A stretch of DNA of 7,998 nt from positions 1-7,998 of the forward strand of contig JAFADM010000599.1 in the NCBI GenBank assembly GCA_023424865.1, in the 5' to 3' direction. Shown one piece after another: positions 1-5,476 of this stretch. The stretch's first letter is position 1. Each line of letters opens with the position of its first letter. This DNA comes from Bacillota bacterium. Its GTDB lineage: Bacteria > Bacillota_A > Clostridia > DSM-8532. The translations under genes were made by a program, and so were the position numbers. The notes under the pieces are model-generated. The model made no database searches, was not told where the DNA came from, and saw only the letters and a list, made by a program, of their open reading frames with translations.

Positions 1-98
1 TCCAGTGCTTTGGCTTCACTTCCAAGAAACATATAGGCCGTCCGGTACAGGCGGCCCTTAAGGGCGTCCACCCGTACCGCAAACTCCTTTTTGTCCAT
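1..98 (-). CDS. ECF-type RNA polymerase sigma factor, N-terminal 32 codons (runs off the left edge)
   Basis: The ATG at 98-96 opens a frame that stays open to the window edge. The translation begins MDKKEFAVRVDALKGRLYRT and continues AYMFLGSEAKAL. This resembles the N-terminus of clostridial extracytoplasmic-function sigma factors, where a short acidic/basic lead runs into the first helix of sigma region 2 (LYRTAY...LGSEA). A purine-rich site, GGAAAGGAT, sits about 8 bases before the ATG. By family, such a protein would direct RNA polymerase to a small regulon, usually with a cognate anti-sigma gene downstream; that region is outside the window. It lies 119 bases downstream of tyrS on the same strand, with no convincing terminator between. 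The family call rests on only 32 residues and is moderate. Confidence 0.6.
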   Translation of the reverse strand, partial: MDKKEFAVRVDALKGRLYRTAYMFLGSEAKAL

Positions 99-137
99 GG
101 TTTGCTATCCTTTCCATCCGCTTTACATTCACTTGCA

Positions 138-149
138 TTTGCCGGCAAA
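138..149. promoter_or_regulatory. Perfect 12-base palindrome upstream of the sigma-factor gene
   Basis: TTTGCCGGCAAA is a perfect dyad with no spacer, so it cannot fold as a hairpin with a loop and is more likely a DNA-level site. It lies 39 bases before the sigma-factor start and within the tyrS-sigma gap. No known regulator is assigned. It could be chance, since the core GCCGGC is self-complementary. Confidence 0.25.
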
Positions 150-217
150 GTCTTACTGATATTCTGCCTATTAGATGGTTTCATCCCCCACTTTGATCAC
201 CCTTTATAAAAATAATT

Positions 218-1432
218 TTATCCCAGTTTAATAAAATGCTTTCGCCCCACCTGCACAATCATGCCCTCCGAAGCGGCGGCTTTAGATTCCCCCGCCCGCT
301 TTCCGTCCAGCTTTACCCCGCCCTGCTGTATGAGCCGCCTGGCTTCGCTGGCGCTTGGCGCCAGTCCTGCCCGGAAAAGGAGCTGGGGCAAATCCACCAG
401 GCTGTCGCCATCCATAAAGGGTCCGGCCTTTACAACGGTGATTTCCTCGGGCAGTCCCCCTTCCCGGAACACTGTGTTAAACTCCTCCCGTGCAGCCTGG
501 GCCTTCTCACTGTCGTGGTACAGCTGTGTAATTTCAAAGGCAAGCTCAAGCTTTACGTCTCTGGGGTTTTCCCCGGAACTGAGCCGCTCTTTTATTATAT
601 CCACCCTGTCGGGATGAAGATCCGTACACAGTTCAAAACACCTTATAATAAGCTCGTCGGGTATTGTCATCACCTTTTGAAACATCACGTTGGCAGGCTC
701 GTTGATGCCAATGCTGTTGTTCAGGCTCTTGCTCATCTTCTCCACCCCGTCGACTCCCTCCAGCAGAGGCATGAACAGGGCAACCTGGGCTTCCAGGCCG
801 AACTGTCTCTGGAGGTCCCTTCCCATGAGAATGTTAAAGCGCTGATCCGTCCCGCCCATTTCAATATCCGTTTTCAAAGCCACGGAATCGTAGGCCTGCA
901 TCAAAGGGTAAAAAAGCTCGTGAAGACCAATGGTGGCGTTGGCTTCAAACCGGTTTTTAAAGTCGTCCCTTTCAAGAATCCGCGCTACCGTGGTCTTTCC
1001 AGCAAGGCCCAGCACCTTTTCAAAGTTGAGCTTTGAAAGCCATTGACTGTTAAAGCAAATAGTCGTTTTTTCCGGATCCACAATTTTAAAGAGCTGTGCC
1101 TTATAGGTGGCTGCGTTCTCAAGAACCTCCGCTTCCGTAAGCTGCCTTCTGGTTTTGGATTTGCCGGAAGGGTCTCCGATTCTGCCTGTAAAATCGCCAA
1201 GGATAATGTCCGCATGATGGCCTAAATCCTGTAGCTGGCGAATTTTTCTCAAAACCACGGCGTGCCCCAAATGCAGATCCGGTGCAGTGGGATCCAGCCC
1301 CAATTTTACCTTGAGAGGCTTTCCCGTTTCCTTTGCCTTCTGAAGCTTCTTTGAAAGCTCATCCTTTTCAATGATTTCCGCGGCGCCCTTGCCAATAATA
1401 CGCAGGGCCTCTTCCATGTCCGTCTTTTTCAT
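218..1432 (-). CDS. tyrS: Tyrosyl-tRNA synthetase, type 2 (KMSKS form)
   Basis: This cytoplasmic class I synthetase charges tRNA-Tyr with tyrosine using ATP. The 404-residue length fits the TyrS type-2 branch (TyrZ-like). The ATP-binding HIGH motif appears as HLGH (54-57) within GLDPTAPDLHLGH, and KMSKS is exact at 232-236. The tyrosine pocket has Y175, Q179 and D182 in FYPLMQAYD, with the same spacing as Tyr169/Gln173/Asp176 of the Bacillus stearothermophilus enzyme. GTDQRFN (194-200) is the usual conserved block. An S4 RNA-binding domain occupies roughly residues 345-404. The start is the ATG at 1432, preceded six bases upstream by GAGGAAAGGAAG. An in-frame TTG at 1492 would add 20 residues but lacks a binding site. 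Expression is controlled by the upstream T-box. The gene appears intact. Confidence 0.97.
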   Translation of the reverse strand: MKKTDMEEALRIIGKGAAEIIEKDELSKKLQKAKETGKPLKVKLGLDPTAPDLHLGHAVVLRKIRQLQDLGHHADIILGDFTGRIGDPSGKSKTRRQLTEAEVLENAATYKAQLFKIVDPEKTTICFNSQWLSKLNFEKVLGLAGKTTVARILERDDFKNRFEANATIGLHELFYPLMQAYDSVALKTDIEMGGTDQRFNILMGRDLQRQFGLEAQVALFMPLLEGVDGVEKMSKSLNNSIGINEPANVMFQKVMTIPDELIIRCFELCTDLHPDRVDIIKERLSSGENPRDVKLELAFEITQLYHDSEKAQAAREEFNTVFREGGLPEEITVVKAGPFMDGDSLVDLPQLLFRAGLAPSASEARRLIQQGGVKLDGKRAGESKAAASEGMIVQVGRKHFIKLG

Positions 1433-1549
1433 TTTACGCTTCCTTTCCTCTTTAAGGGAACCGCTCCGTAAAGGAAGGCTGCAAGCAGGCAACAGGAACT
1501 GAAAGGAATGACGGTTTAGAAACCTCTGGCGTATTCACGCGAAGGCAAT
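1433..1549 (-). other. Post-terminator part of the tyrS 5' untranslated region
   Basis: These 117 bases lie between the T-run of the T-box terminator and the tyrS ATG. This is longer than needed for ribosome binding. Apart from the Shine-Dalgarno site next to the ATG, I see only weak local symmetry (GGTTTCTAAACC) and no gene. Confidence 0.5.
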
Positions 1550-1624
1550 AAAAAAGCTCCCCTCCTCCAACAGTCCGCTTCATGCATGAATTCCCTGCAT
1601 AAAGGGCCCATTGGGGACGAAAGC
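1550..1624 (-). terminator. T-box attenuator terminator of tyrS
   Basis: On the minus strand, GCTTTCGTCCCCAA (1624-1611) can pair with TTGGAGGAGGGGAGC (1570-1556) through one mismatch, one bulge and two G-U pairs. It is followed at once by six T residues (1555-1550). The 5' arm reuses the bases that form the 3' side of the antiterminator, so the two structures exclude each other, as expected for T-box control. The loop of about 40 bases contains smaller self-complementary pieces such as ATTCATGCATGAA. Confidence 0.85.
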
Positions 1625-1650
1625 TATCGCTTCGTGGTACCACCCCGGTT
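1613..1650 (-). promoter_or_regulatory. T-box sequence and antiterminator helix
   Basis: The minus strand reads AACCGGGGTGGTACCACGAA. Helix A1 is GGGG (1646-1643) with CCCC (1616-1613), the seven-base bulge is TGGTACC (1642-1636), and helix A2 is ACGAA (1635-1631) with TTCGT (1621-1617). The variable base of UGGN is U, which pairs with a tRNA ending ACCA. This fits the A73 discriminator of bacterial tRNA-Tyr. Confidence 0.93.
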
Positions 1651-1799
1651 CATCGGCGTATAAAAACACCGACCTTTCTCAGACACGGCATACCTGCTTA
1701 TGTCCTAGCACGGTAACGTGTGCGGGCAACGTCGCAGCCTACTCGCCCAGGATCTGCCGTTGGCAGCTCCAAATTGCTTTTGGTGCGCAGCTCAAGGAT

Positions 1800-1802
1800 G
1801 TA
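1800..1802 (-). promoter_or_regulatory. T-box specifier codon UAC (Tyr)
   Basis: TAC sits on the 3' side of the stem I internal loop in the context GTGGAATACATCCTTGAG, directly before the TCCT strand closing the base of stem I. It would pair with the GUA anticodon of tRNA-Tyr. This position is the basis for calling the riboswitch tyrosine-specific. Confidence 0.88.
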
Positions 1803-1912
1803 TTCCACAGTTTAATGTCTGCCCCTCTCACCTGCCGGGAACTCTCTTTAGACACCGCATCCGTGTACTTCTTCCTGTCAAAGCCTTTAAAACTTCCCTA
1901 TTCAAATTCAAT

Positions 1913-1929
1913 ACGGAGAAAACCTCCGT
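1913..1929 (-). other. Hairpin at the 5' end of the tyrS leader
   Basis: ACGGAG and CTCCGT form a perfect six-base-pair stem around a five-base loop. It would begin about nine bases after the predicted transcript start and before T-box stem I. There is no T-run after it, so it is not a terminator. A 5'-end stabilising role is possible but inferred. Confidence 0.45.
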
Positions 1930-1944
1930 TTGATGTTGTAGATT

Positions 1945-1973
1945 ATTATATGCTCAAAAATTAAAAGTTACAA
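1945..1973 (-). promoter_or_regulatory. Sigma-A promoter of tyrS
   Basis: The minus strand carries TTGTAA (1973-1968), a 17-base spacer and a perfect TATAAT (1950-1945). Transcription would start near 1939-1937, giving the full T-box leader. The -35 element lies 8 bases beyond the MATE stop codon. Confidence 0.8.
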
Positions 1974-1981
1974 GAGCTATT

Positions 1982-3364
1982 TTACGCCATTTTTCGTGTT
2001 AAATTTTTCATCCACTTAAACCGGTTTACTTTAACAGCCGCCACAACGCATTTTAAAATTTGATCGCATTTAAGGCACGCGAAAATAGCCCAGGGTGGCC
2101 CTTTAAACACAAAGGCCATAAGGCAGGAAAGGGGAATAACCACCAGCCACACAAAAATCAAGTCGTTGATAAGCACAAAATGGGTGGCTCCGCCGGCCCG
2201 TACAATTTGGAGTGACGACATCTGGTAGGAGGTTCCCACAAGCATGACGGACATAACAAGCAGAAATTGGCCCGCATAGTAAAGGGTCTGGGGATCAACC
2301 TTTGTATACATGGATAGTGCGACATGCCGAAGGGATAATAACAGCAGGGATGAGGCTACTCCCACCATGATATAAACCACCTGAAGGGTTTTTGTATACC
2401 GTTTGGCAAGGTCAAAATTATCCCTGCCGATTTCCTGTCCAACCATAAGGGATCCTGCGCCGGAAGTACAATACACGAAAACGGCAAAGATCTGAAAGAT
2501 ATTCATAGTCATGGCACTGGCGGCTATAACCGACTCTCCCTGCCTTCCTATGATAGCGGCCTGAGCCACGCCTCCAAGCCCCCACAGAAAATCCCCCAGA
2601 ATTACTGGAAAACCGTAAACAAAAAAATCCCTGAACAGCTTCCCATTGTGAAGCAGAAAATCCTTAATTCGCAGTTTAAGCTTCTCATCCTTTTTAAGAA
2701 CATAGAACAACACCAGGGCAAATTCCAGAATACGTGAAATTAAGGTGGATGCCGCCGCACCGGAAATACCCATGGCCGGAAAACCCAGCTTTCCGAAAAT
2801 CATGACATAATTGAGCCCCACATCGGTAATTACGGTGATAAGAGATATAATGAGCCCCACATGAACGGTTCCGGCACATCTCAGCCCTGCCAGAAGCACA
2901 CTGGACATGCTGAAGAACACATAGGTCCATAGAATATAGCTCAGGTATTCCATACCCGCGTCAATAACACCAGGCTGGTCCGTGAGAATTCCTAAAACCG
3001 TCCTTCCGAAGAGGCCCATCACCAGCAGCAATAAAAGGCCCGCTCCTATAGCGGTTCTCAGGGCTGTGGCACACAGGGTCTTAACTGATTTTACATCCCC
3101 TTTGCCAAAGTACTGGGCCGCAAGAATAACCAGCGCCGCTCCCAGGCCCAATACCAGCATATGTAAAACATTTTGAATCTGATTAACCACATAGACGCCG
3201 CCAACGGCTTCATCGCCCAATTGGGCCACCATGACGTTGTCGGCCAAACTTACAAGAAAGGAAATAATGTTTTGCCCGGCCATAGGCAGGGCTAAAAGCG
3301 CAAGCCGTTTGTAGAAGGAGGGCTCTTTTACCCACCAGGAGAATCGTTCCTTTTGCTTTGCCAT
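1982..3364 (-). CDS. MATE-family multidrug/cation-coupled efflux transporter
   Basis: This 460-residue integral membrane protein has the length and twelve-helix pattern of MATE transporters, which export organic cations, drugs or other metabolites using a Na+ or H+ gradient. The first half has the typical opening LALPMAGQNIISFLVSLADN (23-42) and MVAQLGDEAVGGV, then GLNYVMIFGKLGFPAMGISG (183-202). The second half repeats the fold, with FFVYGFPVILGD (247-258) and QIVRAGGATHFVLIND (386-401), ending in a short basic cytoplasmic tail. It resembles clostridial NorM/MepA/DinF-like proteins, but the substrate cannot be read from sequence. The ATG at 3364 has AGAAGG seven bases upstream. The gene is intact and stops just before the tyrS promoter; no terminator is visible in between. 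It is divergent from the zinc operon, and a metal role is not implied by the protein itself. Confidence 0.93.
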   Translation of the reverse strand: MAKQKERFSWWVKEPSFYKRLALLALPMAGQNIISFLVSLADNVMVAQLGDEAVGGVYVVNQIQNVLHMLVLGLGAALVILAAQYFGKGDVKSVKTLCATALRTAIGAGLLLLLVMGLFGRTVLGILTDQPGVIDAGMEYLSYILWTYVFFSMSSVLLAGLRCAGTVHVGLIISLITVITDVGLNYVMIFGKLGFPAMGISGAAASTLISRILEFALVLFYVLKKDEKLKLRIKDFLLHNGKLFRDFFVYGFPVILGDFLWGLGGVAQAAIIGRQGESVIAASAMTMNIFQIFAVFVYCTSGAGSLMVGQEIGRDNFDLAKRYTKTLQVVYIMVGVASSLLLLSLRHVALSMYTKVDPQTLYYAGQFLLVMSVMLVGTSYQMSSLQIVRAGGATHFVLINDLIFVWLVVIPLSCLMAFVFKGPPWAIFACLKCDQILKCVVAAVKVNRFKWMKNLTRKMA

Positions 3365-3411
3365 CCCAGACCTTCTTTCAAGGAGTAAGGTAATTGTTTA
3401 AGCCTCTCATA

Positions 3412-3440
3412 AAGATATCAGATTTGATGTTAGGCCGCAA
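3412..3440 (-). promoter_or_regulatory. Candidate promoter of the MATE gene
   Basis: The minus strand has TTGCGG (3440-3435), a 17-base spacer and TATCTT (3417-3412). Matches to consensus are 3/6 and 4/6, so this is weak. It would give a leader of about 40 bases. No better-placed alternative was seen. Confidence 0.25.
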
Positions 3441-3560
3441 CTTGAAATAGGCATGCTGTTTTTGCCCAAAAAGGCGTTGGGATATTCATTATTGGCCGGT
3501 TTGATTTATAATTTTAAAAACCAGGGCGCTGTGTATGGGTTTGTTAAGGATAAATAAGTC

Positions 3561-3624
3561 ATCATTCTAATGAAAAAATGGCTATAATCTACTTGACATT
3601 TCTAGCTTCTGACATTAGAATGAT
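3561..3624. promoter_or_regulatory. Inverted-repeat operator flanking and overlapping the znuA promoter
   Basis: ATCATTCTAATG (3561-3572) and CATTAGAATGAT (3613-3624) are exact reverse complements, 12 of 12, separated by 40 bases. Each arm is itself a dyad with a two-base centre: TCATT-CT-AATGA at 3562-3573 and CATT-AG-AATG at 3613-3622. The right arm covers the -10 element, so a protein bound there would block RNA polymerase; the left arm lies about 60 bases upstream of the start. This looks like two copies of one operator for a dimeric repressor. The 5-2-5 layout recalls AdcR-type zinc operators (TTAAC-N2-GTTAA) in geometry but not in sequence. A Fur/Zur-type regulator is the other natural candidate. 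Identity of the regulator is not established. Confidence 0.6.
3593..3621 (+). promoter_or_regulatory. Sigma-A promoter of the zinc operon
   Basis: A perfect TTGACA (3593-3598), a 17-base spacer and TAGAAT (3616-3621, 5/6) form a near-consensus promoter. The start would be near 3628, giving an 87-base leader to znuA. Such a strong promoter under an overlapping dyad suggests expression set mainly by repression. Confidence 0.82.
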
Positions 3625-3636
3625 TTTGCAAATAGG

Positions 3637-3661
3637 AATCGTATGCATTTGCATTTACATT
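3637..3661. promoter_or_regulatory. Third dyad, tandem hexamers and weak Zur-box-like sequence in the znuA leader
   Basis: ATGCA-TT-TGCAT (3643-3654) is a perfect 5-2-5 dyad. The same stretch forms three near-identical tandem hexamers, TGCATT TGCATT TACATT (3644-3661). Read from 3637, AATCGTATGCATTTGCATT agrees at 13 of 18 fixed positions with the Bacillus Zur-box core as I recall it (AATCGTAAT-N-ATTACGATT). It lies about 10-30 bases after the predicted start, where repressor sites are common. Confidence 0.4.
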
Positions 3662-3714
3662 ATAACAACCAATGCGAAAATCCTATATTTTCTTGAAGAA
3701 AGGATTGAAAATCA

Positions 3715-4692
3715 ATGAAAAGACTGACAGGCTTAGTTCTGGCCTTACTGCTGGTTGTGCTTCCTCTTTCCGGATGTGGAGAAAGCCGTACACCCTCGGT
3801 TAAGGAGGGGGAGCTTGAGGGAAATAAACTCTCTGTTTACACCAGCTTTTATACCATGTATGATTTTACATCCAAAATCGCCGGTGATAAGGCGGCTGTA
3901 ACCAATTTGGTTCCCACAGGCACCGAGCCTCACGACTGGGAACCCTCCGCAGCCGATATTACGGGGCTTGAAACTGCGGATATCTTTATTTATAATGGTG
4001 CTGGTATGGAGCATTGGGTCCAGGATGTTCTGAATTCTCTCCAAAACAAGGATCTTGTCTCTGTGGAAACTTCCCATGGCATCACCCTGCTGGAAGGCCA
4101 CGGTCATGATCACGAGGGCGAGGAGGATGAAGATCACGCGGACGAGGATGAGGATCACGAAGATGAAGAAGATCTGGATCCCCATGTATGGCTTAGCCCC
4201 CTGAACGCAAAAAAGCAGATGGAAGCCATAAAGGATGCCTTTGTCCTGGCGGATCCTGAAAACAAGGCGTATTACGAGGCCAATTACACCAAGTATGCGG
4301 CAGAGTTTGATACCCTTGATAAGGAATTCAAGGATACCCTGTCCCCCCTGCCCAATAAGGATATTATTGTTGCTCACCAGGCCTTCGGCTACTTGTGCTC
4401 TGCCTACGGCCTCAACCAGGTACCCGTGGAGGGGCTTAGTCCCGATTCGGAGCCTGCGCCGGCAAGAGTGGCTGAAATTATTCAGTTTGCCAAAGAGCAT
4501 GAAATAAAGGTTATCTTTTTTGAGGAGCTTGTAAGCTCCAAGGTAGCCGATACCATTGCCGATGCCATTGGAGCAAAAACCGGCGTTTTAAGTCCTCTTG
4601 AAGGCCTCAGCGACCAGCAGCTTCAAAATGGCGCCGATTATTTTTCGGTAATGCGTGAAAACCTCTCCGCTTTAAAGGAGGCCCTTCAGTAG
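3715..4692 (+). CDS. znuA: Zinc ABC transporter substrate-binding lipoprotein (ZnuA/AdcA type)
   Basis: The protein captures Zn2+ outside the membrane and passes it to the ZnuBC importer. Its 325 residues begin with a lipoprotein signal peptide: KR, a hydrophobic core, then the lipobox LSGC with Cys21 as the lipidated residue. It belongs to the cluster A-I metal-binding proteins. Likely ligands are His73 (GTEPHDWEP), His157 (DPHVWLSP) and His221 (VAHQAFGYL), with Glu296 (SPLEGL) as a candidate fourth. A histidine at the third position favours zinc over manganese, where PsaA-like proteins have Glu. Residues 129-155 form a charged His/Asp/Glu loop directly before DPHVW, the usual place of the flexible histidine-rich loop of zinc-type proteins. 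There is no C-terminal ZinT domain. AAAGGA lies upstream of the ATG. First gene of the operon. Confidence 0.95.
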   Translation: MKRLTGLVLALLLVVLPLSGCGESRTPSVKEGELEGNKLSVYTSFYTMYDFTSKIAGDKAAVTNLVPTGTEPHDWEPSAADITGLETADIFIYNGAGMEHWVQDVLNSLQNKDLVSVETSHGITLLEGHGHDHEGEEDEDHADEDEDHEDEEDLDPHVWLSPLNAKKQMEAIKDAFVLADPENKAYYEANYTKYAAEFDTLDKEFKDTLSPLPNKDIIVAHQAFGYLCSAYGLNQVPVEGLSPDSEPAPARVAEIIQFAKEHEIKVIFFEELVSSKVADTIADAIGAKTGVLSPLEGLSDQQLQNGADYFSVMRENLSALKEALQ

Positions 4693-4719
4693 GGTTTCCC
4701 TCATTGCGGAAACCGCAAT
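4693..4719 (+). other. Two mutually exclusive hairpins in the znuA-znuC gap
   Basis: The 51-base gap holds two overlapping perfect stems. GGTTTCC (4693-4699) pairs with GGAAACC (4708-4714) across an eight-base loop. ATTGCGG (4703-4709) pairs with CCGCAAT (4713-4719) around an AAA loop. They share 4708-4709 and 4713-4714, so only one can form at a time. No T-run follows, so a full terminator is unlikely. An RNA-processing or 3'-protecting element that keeps the binding protein more abundant than the membrane parts is a reasonable inference. Confidence 0.55.
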
Positions 4720-4743
4720 AAACTATTGGAGCATAAGTACAAA

Positions 4744-5472
4744 ATGGATAAATTAATAGAAGCTGAGAATATAAGCTTCAGCTATGGCTACAAGCCGGTT
4801 TTTGAAAAGGTTGGCTTTACCCTTAACAGAGGGGATTTTGGGGTGCTTCTGGGTACTAACGGTTCAGGCAAAAGCACTCTTCTGAAGCTTATTTTAGGCG
4901 AGCTTGCCCCCGCCTCGGGAAGCCTGCGGCTTTTCGGTGAGGAGCAGGCCCGCTTTAAAAGCTGGCAGCGCATCGGCTACATGGCACAGGTTGGATTTCA
5001 GTCCGGCACCGGTTTTCCCGCCACAGCGGAGGAAATTGTGAAGGCGAATCTTTATTCCACCCTGGGCCTTTTTCGTTTTCCCGGAAAAGCCCATCGCGAA
5101 AAAGCCCTCCAGGCGCTTAAGAGCGTGGGCATGGCCGACTATGCCCGCTCCCTTATCGGAAATCTTTCCGGCGGCCAGCAGCAGCGTGTGATGCTTGCCA
5201 GGGTTCTTGTCAACGATCCGGAGCTTTTACTTCTGGACGAGCCCACAAGCGGTGTGGACTCGGATGCGGTGGATGTGCTTTATGAGCTGCTTGACAAACT
5301 GAACAGAGAACGAAAAATGACTCTTTTACTTATAACTCATGACGCAGAACGCGTACTGCCCCATGTTTCCCGGCAATTTGCCATGAACCGGGGAACCCTG
5401 CGGGAAATCCCAAAAAGAACAGTCTTAAGGGATGCGCCTTCCGATAACGCTACAGGCTCCAAGGAGGTATAA
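4744..5472 (+). CDS. znuC: Zinc ABC transporter ATP-binding protein
   Basis: This 242-residue cytoplasmic ATPase drives zinc import through ZnuB. All ABC motifs are present: Walker A GTNGSGKST (37-45), Q-loop Gln82, signature LSGGQQQR (141-148), Walker B LLLLDEP (161-167) and the switch histidine His199 in ITHD. The N-terminal pattern IEAENISFSYGYKPVFE is typical of metal-type ABC ATPases. I start at the ATG at 4744, with GGAG at 4728-4731, a rather wide spacing of 12. A TTG at 4726 would add six residues but has no binding site. The last codons contain AAGGAGG, the ribosome site for znuB, so the two genes are probably translationally coupled. The C-terminal tail after about residue 222 is polar and looks poorly conserved. 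Confidence 0.95.
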   Translation: MDKLIEAENISFSYGYKPVFEKVGFTLNRGDFGVLLGTNGSGKSTLLKLILGELAPASGSLRLFGEEQARFKSWQRIGYMAQVGFQSGTGFPATAEEIVKANLYSTLGLFRFPGKAHREKALQALKSVGMADYARSLIGNLSGGQQQRVMLARVLVNDPELLLLDEPTSGVDSDAVDVLYELLDKLNRERKMTLLLITHDAERVLPHVSRQFAMNRGTLREIPKRTVLRDAPSDNATGSKEV

Positions 5473-5476
5473 GGCC

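Larger units (their letters stand above)
1550..1938 (-). ncRNA. T-box riboswitch leader, tyrosine-specific
   Basis: This leader senses uncharged tRNA-Tyr and allows tyrS transcription when charging is low. Stem I can be drawn from AGGA (1876-1873) pairing with TCCT (1798-1795). It has an AGTA stretch on the 5' side, an AAAGAGAG bulge and a distal GGTGAGAG segment. The specifier codon TAC (Tyr) is at 1802-1800, on the 3' side of the internal loop, preceded by GGAA. The downstream stem II/III region (about 1790-1660) is present but I did not resolve its folding. The T-box proper is at 1650-1633, followed by the terminator. The predicted RNA start is near 1938, giving a leader of about 505 bases to the tyrS ATG. 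Specifier, T-box and downstream gene all agree on tyrosine. Confidence 0.95.
3365..3714. other. Divergent intergenic region between the MATE gene and the zinc operon
   Basis: These 350 bases hold no convincing gene. The right-hand 150 bases carry the znuA promoter and several dyads, described separately. The left part, 3365-3540, is AT-rich with one weak MATE promoter candidate and a five-pair hairpin (CCCAA/TTGGG, 3465-3481) that lacks a T-run. Confidence 0.7.

Noticed and set aside
177..183. TGAAACC on the minus strand as an ECF-type -35 for autoregulation of the sigma gene
   Set aside because: No CGT- or GTC-like -10 element is found at 15-17 bases, so half a promoter is not enough.
236..1036. 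Long plus-strand open frame of 266 codons
   Set aside because: It lies opposite tyrS, which has all catalytic motifs; the plus-strand translation has no recognisable domain or ribosome site.
1433..1492. Upstream TTG start extending tyrS by 20 residues
   Set aside because: No ribosome binding site precedes it, the added residues are not family-like, and the extension covers the Shine-Dalgarno site of the ATG at 1432.
3465..3481. CCCAA/TTGGG hairpin as a terminator
   Set aside because: The stem is only five pairs, there is no following T-run, and no gene ends near it on either strand.
3564..3569. TAGAAT on the minus strand as a mirror-image MATE promoter
   Set aside because: It follows from the inverted repeat, but no acceptable -35 lies 16-18 bases upstream and the leader would be about 200 bases.
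3583..3588. TATAAT on the plus strand as a second znuA promoter
   Set aside because: The best -35 candidate (TCATCA at 18 bases) is poor, and the TTGACA/TAGAAT pair just downstream is far better.
3745..4500. Minus-strand frame of 251 codons opposite znuA
   Set aside because: It is a shadow of znuA, which has a lipobox, metal ligands and operon context; the reverse frame has none.
5432..5476. Upstream ATG for znuB
   Set aside because: It would place the perfect AAGGAGG inside the coding region and add a polar stretch not typical of the family.
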